This document shows, piece after piece, positions 57,625-64,000 of a stretch of 64,000 bases of DNA. Origin of the DNA: Methanomassiliicoccaceae archaeon UBA421 (lineage in GTDB: Archaea; Thermoplasmatota; Thermoplasmata; Methanomassiliicoccales; Methanomethylophilaceae). The stretch's first letter is position 1, and every line of letters starts with the position of its first letter. The notes beneath the pieces were generated by a model. It was given only the letters and a program-made list of their open reading frames with translations. It was not told where the DNA came from and did not search any database. The stretch covers positions 1-64,000 of the forward strand of contig DAHB01000002.1 of NCBI GenBank assembly GCA_002498365.1. The letters are read 5' to 3'. The position numbers and the translations under genes were made by a program.

Positions 57625-57923
57625 TGGGTGGAATCTGTCCTGTTTGCGGGCTTCCGGAAGAGCTGTGCATGTGCGAGGAGATCGCACGCGGGCAGCAGAG
57701 CGTCAGGATATCGGTGGACAGCCGCAGATACGGCAAAATGGTCACGGTTATCGACGGTATTGATGAGAACGACATCAACATCTCGGACCTGGCGAAGCAG
57801 TTGAAGAACAAGTGTGCGGCCGGAGGAACCTACAAGGACGGCCGTATCGAACTTCAGGGCGATCACAAGAAGAAAGTGAAAGCGGCCCTCGAAGAGATGG
57901 GCTTCACGACGGAAGTAAGATGA
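57624..57923 (+). CDS. translation initiation factor aIF1 (SUI1)
   Basis: A 99-residue SUI1-domain protein: N-terminal Cys pairs (GICPVCGLPEELCMCEE) and the SUI1 core (KMVTVIDGIDENDINISDLA, CAAGGTYKDGRIELQGDHK). It controls start-codon choice on the 30S subunit. Its place between rpl29 and rnp1 is the usual archaeal order. Confidence 0.95.
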   Translation: MGGICPVCGLPEELCMCEEIARGQQSVRISVDSRRYGKMVTVIDGIDENDINISDLAKQLKNKCAAGGTYKDGRIELQGDHKKKVKAALEEMGFTTEVR

Positions 57924-58178
57924 ATGAAAAAGGTGGACCTCATGAGAACTGAACTCATTGGATTGGACGTGGAAGTGCTGTCAGCACCATACTCGGGAAT
58001 TACCGGTAAAGTGGTCGACGAGACCAAGAACACGTTCACCATCGAATCGGCCGGAACTGAGAAAATGGTACCCAAACCAGGCAATGTGTTCAGATTCGTC
58101 ATGCAAGAAGGGAAGATCGACCTCGAGGGGTCGGAGATCCTTTTCAGGCCCGAGGACAGAATCAAAAAAGTAAGGTGA
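57924..58178 (+). CDS. rnp1: RNase P protein component 1 (Rpp29 homologue)
   Basis: An 84-residue protein: RTELIGLDVEVLSAPYSGIT, GKVVDETKNTFTIES, KPGNVFRFVM, a Sm-like barrel that with Rpp21 supports the RNase P RNA. Begins directly after the SUI1 stop and overlaps the region before rps17. Standard archaeal position. Confidence 0.93.
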   Translation: MKKVDLMRTELIGLDVEVLSAPYSGITGKVVDETKNTFTIESAGTEKMVPKPGNVFRFVMQEGKIDLEGSEILFRPEDRIKKVR

Positions 58179-58183
58179 TTATT

Positions 58184-58510
58184 ATGACAGCCAGAAACAT
58201 CGGAATTGACGTAAAGGCCCCCGAGGCGGAATGCGCCGACCCGGACTGCCCGTTCCACGGCAGCCTCCCGGTCAGGGGTCAGATTATTGACGGCGTCATC
58301 GCGTCTGTTAAAATGGACAAGACGGCGGTGGTCGAGCGCACGCTCACCAGGTACGACCAGAAATACGAAAGATACGAGAAGAGGACGAAACGCTACTCCG
58401 CACACCTCGCGCCCTGCATGGCCGTGAAGGTGGGAGACAAGGTCACCATAATGGAGTGCCGTCCCATCTCGAAGACCGTATCGTATGCGGTAATAGCCAA
58501 GAAGGAGTGA
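58184..58510 (+). CDS. rps17: ribosomal protein uS17
   Basis: A 108-residue archaeal uS17: NIGIDVKAPEAECADPDCPF, HGSLPVRGQIIDGVIASVKM, RYDQKYERYEKRTKRYSAH, GDKVTIMECRPISKTVSYAV. ATG 58184 is preceded by GGTGAT; a GTG at 58175 overlapping rnp1 is possible. Confidence 0.95.
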   Translation: MTARNIGIDVKAPEAECADPDCPFHGSLPVRGQIIDGVIASVKMDKTAVVERTLTRYDQKYERYEKRTKRYSAHLAPCMAVKVGDKVTIMECRPISKTVSYAVIAKKE

Positions 58511-58515
58511 GCCGG

Positions 58516-58914
58516 ATGAAGGGAATCGCAGGTAACCAGACGAACGGCCTCATAGTGGGCTCCCGTCTCAACGTGATAGACAACACCGGCGCCAAGGTGA
58601 TCGAGATCATAACAGTGCCCAGCTACCACGGCGTCGCAAGGAGGCTTCCTTCCGCCGGAGTGGGCGACATGGTCATAGCGTCTGTCAAGAAGGGGACCCC
58701 CCAGATGAGGAGGCAGATCGTGTTCGCGGTGATCGTCCGTCAGAGGCGTGCAATGAGGCGCCCCGACGGGACCATGGTGTCCTTCGAGGACAACGCGGCG
58801 GTCATCGTTACAGACACCGGAGAGACAAAAGGTACCGACATAAAGGGACCGGTGGCCAGAGAGGCCGCCGAGAGATGGCCCCGCGTGTCTTCGACCGCCA
58901 ACATAATCGTGTGA
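58516..58914 (+). CDS. rpl14: ribosomal protein uL14
   Basis: A 132-residue uL14: GLIVGSRLNVIDNTGAKVIE, GVGDMVIASVKKGTPQMRRQ, VIVRQRRAMRRPDGTMVSFE, DNAAVIV. ATG 58516 follows GGAGTGAG; the frame to 58456 crosses rps17. It contacts the small subunit and anti-association factors. Confidence 0.97.
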   Translation: MKGIAGNQTNGLIVGSRLNVIDNTGAKVIEIITVPSYHGVARRLPSAGVGDMVIASVKKGTPQMRRQIVFAVIVRQRRAMRRPDGTMVSFEDNAAVIVTDTGETKGTDIKGPVAREAAERWPRVSSTANIIV

Positions 58915-58923
58915 GGCATCAGG

Positions 58924-59301
58924 ATGGCAGCAAGCAGCAAAGCAAGGGTCCAGAGGAAGAGGCAGGCCAACGCGCCGGCCCACGTGAAGAGAAAGATGGT
59001 CTCATCCCACCTGAGCGACGCCCTGCGCGAGAAGTACGGAGTACGCACCGCCAGGGTCTGTAAGGGCGACACGGTCGTCATACTCAGAGGGAACGAGGAT
59101 ATCCGCGGCACCGAGGCGAAGGTCCTCGACGTGTTCACCGACACCGGCCGCGTGTCCATCGAGGGAATTACGATCAACCAGGCCGACGGGACCGCAACGG
59201 TGCGCCCGATCCACGCCTCCAACCTCGTCATCGTCAAGATGAACGACGAGGACCCCTGGAGGATGGACGCCCTGGAGAACAAGAAGGAGGCTAAACAATG
59301 A
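58924..59301 (+). CDS. rpl24: ribosomal protein uL24
   Basis: A 125-residue uL24: an N-terminal basic part (RKRQANAPAHVKRKMVSSHL), SDALREKYGVRTARVCKGD, the KOW motif GDTVVILRGNEDIRGTEAKV and VRPIHASNLVIVKM. Overlaps eS4 by four bases (ATGA). Confidence 0.96.
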   Translation: MAASSKARVQRKRQANAPAHVKRKMVSSHLSDALREKYGVRTARVCKGDTVVILRGNEDIRGTEAKVLDVFTDTGRVSIEGITINQADGTATVRPIHASNLVIVKMNDEDPWRMDALENKKEAKQ

Positions 59302-60005
59302 GCGACCACATGAAAAGACTGGCCGCGCCCAGATCCTGGCCCATAAAAAGGAAATCCAGCGTCTGGACGGCCAAGCAGTCTCCCGGAGCGCACTCCGTGG
59401 AGAACAGCATGCCCGCGGTCACCGTCCTTAGGGACATGATCGGGGTCTGTGACACCGCGAGGGAGGCCAAGAGGATCATCGGAAACCGCGAGGTTCTTGT
59501 CAACGGCAAGCCCGTCAAGAACCCCAAGGCGCCCGTCGGAATAATGGACGTCGTCTCTATACCGAAGATGGAAGTCCACTACCGCATTCTTTTGACCGAC
59601 AAGGGAAAACTTACCGCTACCAAGACCACCGAGGAGAGGTCCAAATGGACCCTCTGCAGGGTCGAGGGCAAGACGCTCCTCAAGGGCGGCAAGTACCAGA
59701 TCAATCTGAGCGGCGGAAGGAACATCATCCTTGACAAGAACGACTATAAGACTGGCGACACCCTGAAGATCGGCTTCGAGGAGCAGTCGGTCCTGGCGCA
59801 CTACGGGCTCGTTGCCGGCGCATCGGCTATGATCATCGAAGGAGTCCACGCCGGAAAGGCGGAGACTGTGTCCGAGTACCTGGTGACCAGGAGCAACGGT
59901 GCCAATGTCGTCAAGTTCGAAGGCGGGGCCGAGACCGTGAAGAGAAACGTCTTCGTCATCGGCGGAAAGAAGCCGGAGATCATACTCCCGGGGGCATCTG
60001 AATGA
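59298..60005 (+). CDS. rps4e: ribosomal protein eS4
   Basis: A 235-residue archaeal/eukaryotic S4e: MKRLAAPRSWPIKRKSSVWT, an S4-like domain (AKRIIGNREVLVNGKPVKNP) and KOW domain (GDTLKIGFEEQSVLAHYGLV). No bacterial counterpart, confirming archaeal origin. ATGA overlaps on both sides. Confidence 0.97.
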   Translation: MSDHMKRLAAPRSWPIKRKSSVWTAKQSPGAHSVENSMPAVTVLRDMIGVCDTAREAKRIIGNREVLVNGKPVKNPKAPVGIMDVVSIPKMEVHYRILLTDKGKLTATKTTEERSKWTLCRVEGKTLLKGGKYQINLSGGRNIILDKNDYKTGDTLKIGFEEQSVLAHYGLVAGASAMIIEGVHAGKAETVSEYLVTRSNGANVVKFEGGAETVKRNVFVIGGKKPEIILPGASE

Positions 60006-60508
60006 CCGGGATGAAGGATATCCGCGTAGAGAAGGTCGTGGTGAACATCGGCGTCGGCGAGGCGGGCGAAAGGCTCGTGAAGGCGCAGAAGGTCCTACAG
60101 ATGGTAACGGGACAGAAGCCCGTGCAGACCATGTCCAAGACGATCAACAGGGACCTGGGAATACGCGTGGGCATGCCCCTCGGGTGCAAGGTCACCCTCA
60201 GGGACGAGACCGCCGACACGTTCCTCAGGAAGGCCCTGTCGATCAGGGAGAGCCGCATCCACAGCTACTCCTTCGACAAGGAAGGGAACATGTCTTTCGG
60301 AATCTCCGATTACACGGATTTCGAGGGGATGAAGTACGACCCCGAGATAGGGATCTTCGGAATGGACGTTAGCGTCGTTCTCAGGAGGCCCGGCAGCAGG
60401 ATCGAGCGCAGAAGGCTCCTCACGAAGAGGATCCCCAAGTCCCAGCGCGTGGACCGCGACGAAGCGATCCAGTACATGATGGGCACTTATAACATCGAGG
60501 TGGAATGA
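60002..60508 (+). CDS. rpl5: ribosomal protein uL5
   Basis: A 168-residue uL5: IRVEKVVVNIGVGEAGERLV, GLPLG-like RVGMPLGCKVTLR and GIFGMDVSVVLRRPGSRIER. It binds 5S rRNA in the central protuberance. Its stop overlaps the rps14 start. Confidence 0.96.
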   Translation: MTGMKDIRVEKVVVNIGVGEAGERLVKAQKVLQMVTGQKPVQTMSKTINRDLGIRVGMPLGCKVTLRDETADTFLRKALSIRESRIHSYSFDKEGNMSFGISDYTDFEGMKYDPEIGIFGMDVSVVLRRPGSRIERRRLLTKRIPKSQRVDRDEAIQYMMGTYNIEVE

Positions 60509-60654
60509 TGAAGCCTAAGAAACAGTTCGGAAGGGCGGTTGGATGCACCCGCTGCGGACGCAGAAGGGGAATAATCAGAAGGTACGGGATGCACCTGTGC
60601 CGCCAGTGCTTCAGGGACATCGCGCCGGAGCTGGGATTCAAGAAGTATTCGTGA
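60508..60654 (+). CDS. rps14: ribosomal protein uS14 (zinc-binding, 48 aa)
   Basis: A 48-residue protein with a four-Cys zinc site (C13-x-x-C16 and C31-x-x-C34: VGCTRCGRRRG, MHLCRQCFRD) and the FKKYS end of archaeal uS14. ATG 60508 or the ATG at 60505 three bases earlier. Short but a universally conserved gene in this position between rpl5 and rps8. Confidence 0.95.
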   Translation: MKPKKQFGRAVGCTRCGRRRGIIRRYGMHLCRQCFRDIAPELGFKKYS

Positions 60655-60666
60655 GGTGATGATGAA

Positions 60667-61056
60667 ATGCAGAGCGATCCACTCAATGACGCCATGTGCG
60701 TAATGAAAAATGCAGCTACGAACGGAAAGAAAGAATGCACCATTTCGTTGTCCTCTAAACTGATCGGCCGTGTGCTGAAGGTTATGCAGGACCACGGGTA
60801 CATCAACCAGTTCGAGTACGTAGAGAACGGGAAGGCCGGAGAGTTCCACGTGATGCTCAAAGGCGCAATAAACAACTGTGGCGTGATAAAGCCCAGGTAT
60901 TCGGTCAAGACCGACGAGATCGAGAAGTTCGAAGCGAGGTTCCTCCCCGCCCAGGACTTCGGACTCCTCATAATGACCACTACCGCCGGAGTGATCACCC
61001 AGGACCGTGCCAAGGAGCTCGGAATCGGCGGGAAACTGCTGGCATATGTATACTGA
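60667..61056 (+). CDS. rps8: ribosomal protein uS8
   Basis: A 129-residue uS8: DPLNDAMCVMKNAATNGKKE, LIGRVLKVMQDHGYINQFEY, and the C-terminal LIMTTTAGVITQDRAKELGI, GGKLLAYVY. Binds the central domain of 16S rRNA. Confidence 0.96.
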   Translation: MQSDPLNDAMCVMKNAATNGKKECTISLSSKLIGRVLKVMQDHGYINQFEYVENGKAGEFHVMLKGAINNCGVIKPRYSVKTDEIEKFEARFLPAQDFGLLIMTTTAGVITQDRAKELGIGGKLLAYVY

Positions 61057-61065
61057 GGAATAAAG

Positions 61066-61617
61066 ATGACAATAGCAGGGATAATCGAAAGCACCATCGC
61101 CATCCCGAAAGGAGTGACCGTCACCAAGGACGGGGCCGCTCTGAAGGTCAAGGGACCTAAGGGAGAACTGAGCAGAAACTTCGCACACCCCAGCGTTAAC
61201 GTGGCTGTCGATGCACAGCACGTTGTAGTCAGTTGCGAGTACCCCAAGATAAGGGAGAAAGCAATGGTCGGGACGTTCGCCGCACATGTGAGGAACATGG
61301 TGCACGGCGTCACAGAGGGCTACACCTACGGACTCAAGGTAGTGTACTCTCACTTCCCGATGAAGGTCGCAGTCAAAGGCGACCGCGTCGAAGTGAGCAA
61401 CTACCTCGGAGGCCACGCCATGCGCTACGCGGACATCGTCCGCGGGTGCAAGGTCAAGGTCAACGGAGCAGACATAACGGTCGAGGGTATCGACGTGGAG
61501 GCCTGCGGACAGACCGCTGCCAATATGGAGAAGGCGACCAGAAGGCTCGGATTTGACAAGAGAACATTCCAGGACGGAATATACATCGTCCACAAATCCC
61601 ACAAGGTGAAAGAATGA
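61066..61617 (+). CDS. rpl6: ribosomal protein uL6
   Basis: A 183-residue uL6 with two similar domains: VTVTKDGAALKVKGPKGELS and GDRVEVSNYLGGHAMRYADI. Near the GTPase-associated centre. Overlaps eL32 by four bases. Confidence 0.96.
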   Translation: MTIAGIIESTIAIPKGVTVTKDGAALKVKGPKGELSRNFAHPSVNVAVDAQHVVVSCEYPKIREKAMVGTFAAHVRNMVHGVTEGYTYGLKVVYSHFPMKVAVKGDRVEVSNYLGGHAMRYADIVRGCKVKVNGADITVEGIDVEACGQTAANMEKATRRLGFDKRTFQDGIYIVHKSHKVKE

Positions 61618-62285
61618 CCGTAAAGAACTTCAATGACCTTCCAGGCTTCAAAAACGAGAACCTGGCGGAGCTCAAGGCCATGGGCATCACCACGGTCTCC
61701 GAGCTCGCAGAGGCCCTCAACGACGAAGGCAAGATCAAAGAGATAATCAAAAACCTCTCGGGAGTCGGTCCTAAGACCGCCGAGAAATGGAAGGACGCCG
61801 TAGGGACCCCCGAGGAGTCCGCCGCCGAGCAGAAGGTGGAGGAAGCCAAGGTCTTAGAGGCGGGGGAACAGGGCGCCTATGTGGTCAAGGCCAAGCCCGA
61901 GCTCAGCGAAGAGACCGCTGACGCGCTCGCGGTCAGGGCCATAATCAGCGGCCGCAGGCCTGCCTTCAAGAGGCAGGAGTGGTTCAGGTACGCAAAGCTC
62001 GGAGACAGCTGGAGAAGGCCGAAAGGTATCCACTCCAAAATGAAGAGGAACCTCAAGAGGCGCCCGCCGGTGGTCGACATAGGCTTCCGCGGACCCGTAT
62101 CCGTCAGGGACCTCCATCCGTCCGGATTCCAGGAAGTGCTCGTCCATAACGTAGGGGGGCTCGAGGACATCGACCCCAAGGTACAGGCAGTGCGCATCGG
62201 CGGGACCGTCGGGACCAAGAAGAGGATCGCCATAGAGGACAGGGCCGCAGAGCTGGGCATAAGGGTCCTCAACAGGATGGTGTGA
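61614..62285 (+). CDS. rpl32e: ribosomal protein eL32 with helix-hairpin-helix extension
   Basis: A 223-residue eL32. The C-terminal 125 residues are the normal protein (AFKRQEWFRYAKLGDSWRRP, HPSGFQEVLVHNV). The N-terminal 65 residues form a helix-hairpin-helix DNA/RNA-binding module (LAELKAMGITTVSELAEAL, IIKNLSGVGPKTAEKWKDA) joined by an acidic linker. Such extensions occur in some archaea; the role on the ribosome is unknown. Confidence 0.94.
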   Translation: MTVKNFNDLPGFKNENLAELKAMGITTVSELAEALNDEGKIKEIIKNLSGVGPKTAEKWKDAVGTPEESAAEQKVEEAKVLEAGEQGAYVVKAKPELSEETADALAVRAIISGRRPAFKRQEWFRYAKLGDSWRRPKGIHSKMKRNLKRRPPVVDIGFRGPVSVRDLHPSGFQEVLVHNVGGLEDIDPKVQAVRIGGTVGTKKRIAIEDRAAELGIRVLNRMV

Positions 62286-62287
62286 AA

Positions 62288-62749
62288 ATGACCAACCTCA
62301 GCAACCAGAAGAGGATGGCCGCAGAGATCCTCAAATGCGGAGAGAACAGGGTCTGGATAGATCCCAACAGCATCGACGACGTCGCAGAGTGCATCACCCG
62401 CGCGGACATACGCACGGCGATAAACTCGGGGACCATCAAGGCCAAAGCCAAGAACGGCACCTCGAGGGGAAGGATCAGACACGCCGCGGCGCAGAAGGCG
62501 TCCGGAAAGAGGAAGGGCCCAGGCAGCAGGGAGGGATCCGCGAACGCACGTGTCCGCGACAAGGCCCGCTGGATAGCCATCATCAGACCGATACGCGACG
62601 AGCTTAAGACCCTCAGGGAGAACGGCGACATAACGCCGTCCGTCTACAGGCTGTTCTACAGAAGGGCCAAGGGCGGACAGTACAAGTCGCGCAGGAACCT
62701 CAGGCAGCACATGACCAACCAAGGATACCTCAAGGAGGAGGAGAACTGA
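62288..62749 (+). CDS. rpl19e: ribosomal protein eL19
   Basis: A 153-residue archaeal/eukaryotic L19e: LSNQKRMAAEILKCGENRVW, DPNSIDDVAECITRADIR, and the basic helix RRAKGGQYKSRRNLRQHM. ATG 62288, or GTG 62282 overlapping the preceding stop, could start it. Bridges the subunits. Confidence 0.95.
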   Translation: MTNLSNQKRMAAEILKCGENRVWIDPNSIDDVAECITRADIRTAINSGTIKAKAKNGTSRGRIRHAAAQKASGKRKGPGSREGSANARVRDKARWIAIIRPIRDELKTLRENGDITPSVYRLFYRRAKGGQYKSRRNLRQHMTNQGYLKEEEN

Positions 62750-63249
62750 TGGCAACAGGACCCAGATACAAAGTCGCCTTCCGCAGGAGAAGGGAAGGCC
62801 GCACGGACTACTACGTCCGCCGCAAGCTTCTCACCGGCCACGAGGTCAGAGCGGTGCTCAGGCGTTCCAACAGGAACGTCAGCGTGCAGTTCGCCACGTT
62901 CGCCATGGAAGGAGATAAAATATTGGCTACGGCCGATTCCAAAGAGCTCCGCGGAATGGGATGGGAGTACTCGTGCTCGTCCATACCCGCGGCCTACCTG
63001 ACCGGCTACCTCGCCGGCAAGAAGGCCCTCGCGGCAGGCATCGAATATGCGGTGCTCGATATAGGGATGCAGAACCCGAAAGCGGGCGGAGTGCTGTTCG
63101 CGGCGGTCGCAGGAATGTGCGATGCCGGGCTCGAAGTCCCCCACGGAGAGTCCATACTCCCGTCCGAGGACAGACTGAACGGAAGTCACATCGACGAAGG
63201 AATGGAGGCGGCCATAGGCGGCCTCAAAGAGAAAATGGAGGCTGAATGA
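62749..63249 (+). CDS. rpl18: ribosomal protein uL18
   Basis: A 166-residue archaeal uL18: YKVAFRRRREGRTDYYVRRK, RRSNRNVSVQFATF, GWEYSCSSIPAAYLTGYLAG, VLDIGMQNPKAGGVLFAA. Binds 5S rRNA with uL5. Shares one base with the eL19 stop. Confidence 0.96.
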   Translation: MATGPRYKVAFRRRREGRTDYYVRRKLLTGHEVRAVLRRSNRNVSVQFATFAMEGDKILATADSKELRGMGWEYSCSSIPAAYLTGYLAGKKALAAGIEYAVLDIGMQNPKAGGVLFAAVAGMCDAGLEVPHGESILPSEDRLNGSHIDEGMEAAIGGLKEKMEAE

Positions 63250-63929
63250 ATATGGCTGATTGGATCCCGAAAACAAGGTTGGGACAGATGGTCCTCAACG
63301 GCGAGATCACCACCATGAGCGATGCGCTTGCAACGAAACTTCCGCTGCGCGAGGCCGAAGTAGTGGACATACTGCTCCCCGACATCAAAGATGAAGTGAT
63401 AGACCTGAACATGGTCCAGAGGATGACCGACTCCGGAAGGAGGGTCAGGTTCGCCGCCACATGCATCGTCGGAAACGGCGACGGGTTCGTGGGGATCGGA
63501 AGGGCGAAAGGAAAGGAGGTCGGCCCTTCGATAAAGAAGGCGATCGACAACGCCAAGCTGAACATAATAGAGATCAAGAGAGGATGCGGTTCCTGGGAAT
63601 GCGGATGCGGAAAGCCCCACTCCCTGCCGTTCGAGATAACCGGCGAGACCGGGTCGGTCTCTGTGTTCATCAAACCCGCGCCCCGCGGTATCGGACTTGC
63701 CGTGGGCGACGTGGCCAAGAGCCTTCTGACAATGGCGGGCGTCACCGACGCCTGGGGCTTCGCAAGGGGCAACACCAAGACGAAGGTCAACTACGCCATG
63801 GCCACCTACGAGGCGCTCAGGATGACGTCTGCGATGAGGGTCACCGAAGAGCAGGTCAAGAAGCTCAACATCGTATCCGGACCGGTCGGAATGACCGAGC
63901 CCGAGAGCGGGTTCACGGAGGATGAGTGA
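63246..63929 (+). CDS. rps5: ribosomal protein uS5
   Basis: A 227-residue archaeal uS5: WIPKTRLGQMVLNGEITTMS, double-stranded RNA-binding part RRVRFAATCIVGNGDGFVGI, and PRGIGLAVGDVAKSLLTMAG. It shapes the mRNA entry and decoding accuracy. ATGA overlap with rpl18. Confidence 0.96.
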   Translation: MNMADWIPKTRLGQMVLNGEITTMSDALATKLPLREAEVVDILLPDIKDEVIDLNMVQRMTDSGRRVRFAATCIVGNGDGFVGIGRAKGKEVGPSIKKAIDNAKLNIIEIKRGCGSWECGCGKPHSLPFEITGETGSVSVFIKPAPRGIGLAVGDVAKSLLTMAGVTDAWGFARGNTKTKVNYAMATYEALRMTSAMRVTEEQVKKLNIVSGPVGMTEPESGFTEDE

Positions 63930-63930
63930 A

Positions 63931-64000
63931 ATGGCATACGCAATAATACGCGTCCGCGGACAGCCTGACGTCAACTGCGACATAAGGCATACCATGTCCC
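63931..64000 (+). CDS. rpl30: ribosomal protein uL30, 5' part
   Basis: ATG 63931 opens MAYAIIRVRGQPDVNCDIRH, the start of archaeal uL30, which follows rps5 in this operon in all archaea I know. The gene continues past the right edge, so only about 23 residues are visible. Confidence 0.88.
   Translation, partial: MAYAIIRVRGQPDVNCDIRHTMS

Noticed and set aside
1..64000. CRISPR arrays, rRNA genes and insertion sequences
   Set aside because: No regularly spaced repeats, no rRNA-like conserved stretches and no transposase motifs were seen; the only long internal repeats are protein-level LRR units at the left edge.

Overview
The window is archaeal and most likely from a methanogen of the order Methanomassiliicoccales (Thermoplasmata), probably a gut or rumen lineage. 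The evidence is: archaeal-only ribosomal proteins and factors (eL18, eS4, eL32, eL19, RpoN, aIF1, RNase P p29 protein); TATA boxes about 25 bases ahead of leaderless start codons; MptA for methanopterin; a LarA / HdrD-like Fe-S pair; RaSEA for archaeosine; the isopentenyl phosphate kinase route; BspA-type adhesins; and no intact gene ending in TAG, as expected where TAG is reserved for pyrrolysine. The genus cannot be fixed from the sequence alone.

Bases 1 to about 18,800 are accessory and look like an integrated virus-like or plasmid-like element. A tyrosine recombinase (17766-18728) ends 65 bases from the 3' end of a tRNA-Pro(GGG) gene, the classic boundary of an archaeal integrative element. 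The left boundary is not in view. From the left edge to 9412 runs one plus-strand cluster of touching or overlapping genes: an LRR/InlB surface protein, two further secreted membrane-anchored proteins, six tiny one- or two-helix membrane proteins, a three-helix membrane protein, a P-loop ATPase with a C-terminal HTH, basic coiled-coil proteins and a HExxH metallopeptidase. This resembles a virion or envelope module of an enveloped (pleolipovirus- or inovirus-like) element, but no marker gene proves it. Then come two paralogous HTH genes and a third broken copy, an acyltransferase, a DNA adenine methylase plus ParB-like cassette on the minus strand, a PKD/InlB surface protein, and a regulatory and recombination end (winged helix, AbrB, two divergent RHH repressors, DEDDh exonuclease, integrase).

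Bases 18,800-52,800 are mostly housekeeping genes: tRNA-Pro, the rpoN-rps9-rpl13-rpl18e operon, a TIM-barrel nuclease and hexulose-phosphate isomerase. Next is the most striking locus, a compact four-gene minus-strand operon encoding a complete ubiquitin-like system: E1, a Gly-Gly ubiquitin-like protein, an E2 with HPN and Cys, and a JAMM protease (24006 down to 22018). After it come folP, an HdrD-like protein with LarA, thiL, a radical SAM gene, a prepilin peptidase, two MscS paralogues flanking the isoprenoid genes (GGPP synthase, fni, ipk), a HerA-like ATPase, nac-hypC, an AlaX-type editing protein, a bacterial-type aspS next to gatCAB (tRNA-dependent Asn formation), initiator tRNA-Met, rnhB, mptA, a TPD/CDIN1-like nuclease and raSEA.

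Bases 52,800-64,000 hold the archaeal S10/spc ribosomal operon in standard order from rpl3 to rpl30, which runs off the right edge. A 48-residue rps14 is included and a leader of about 170 bases precedes rpl3.
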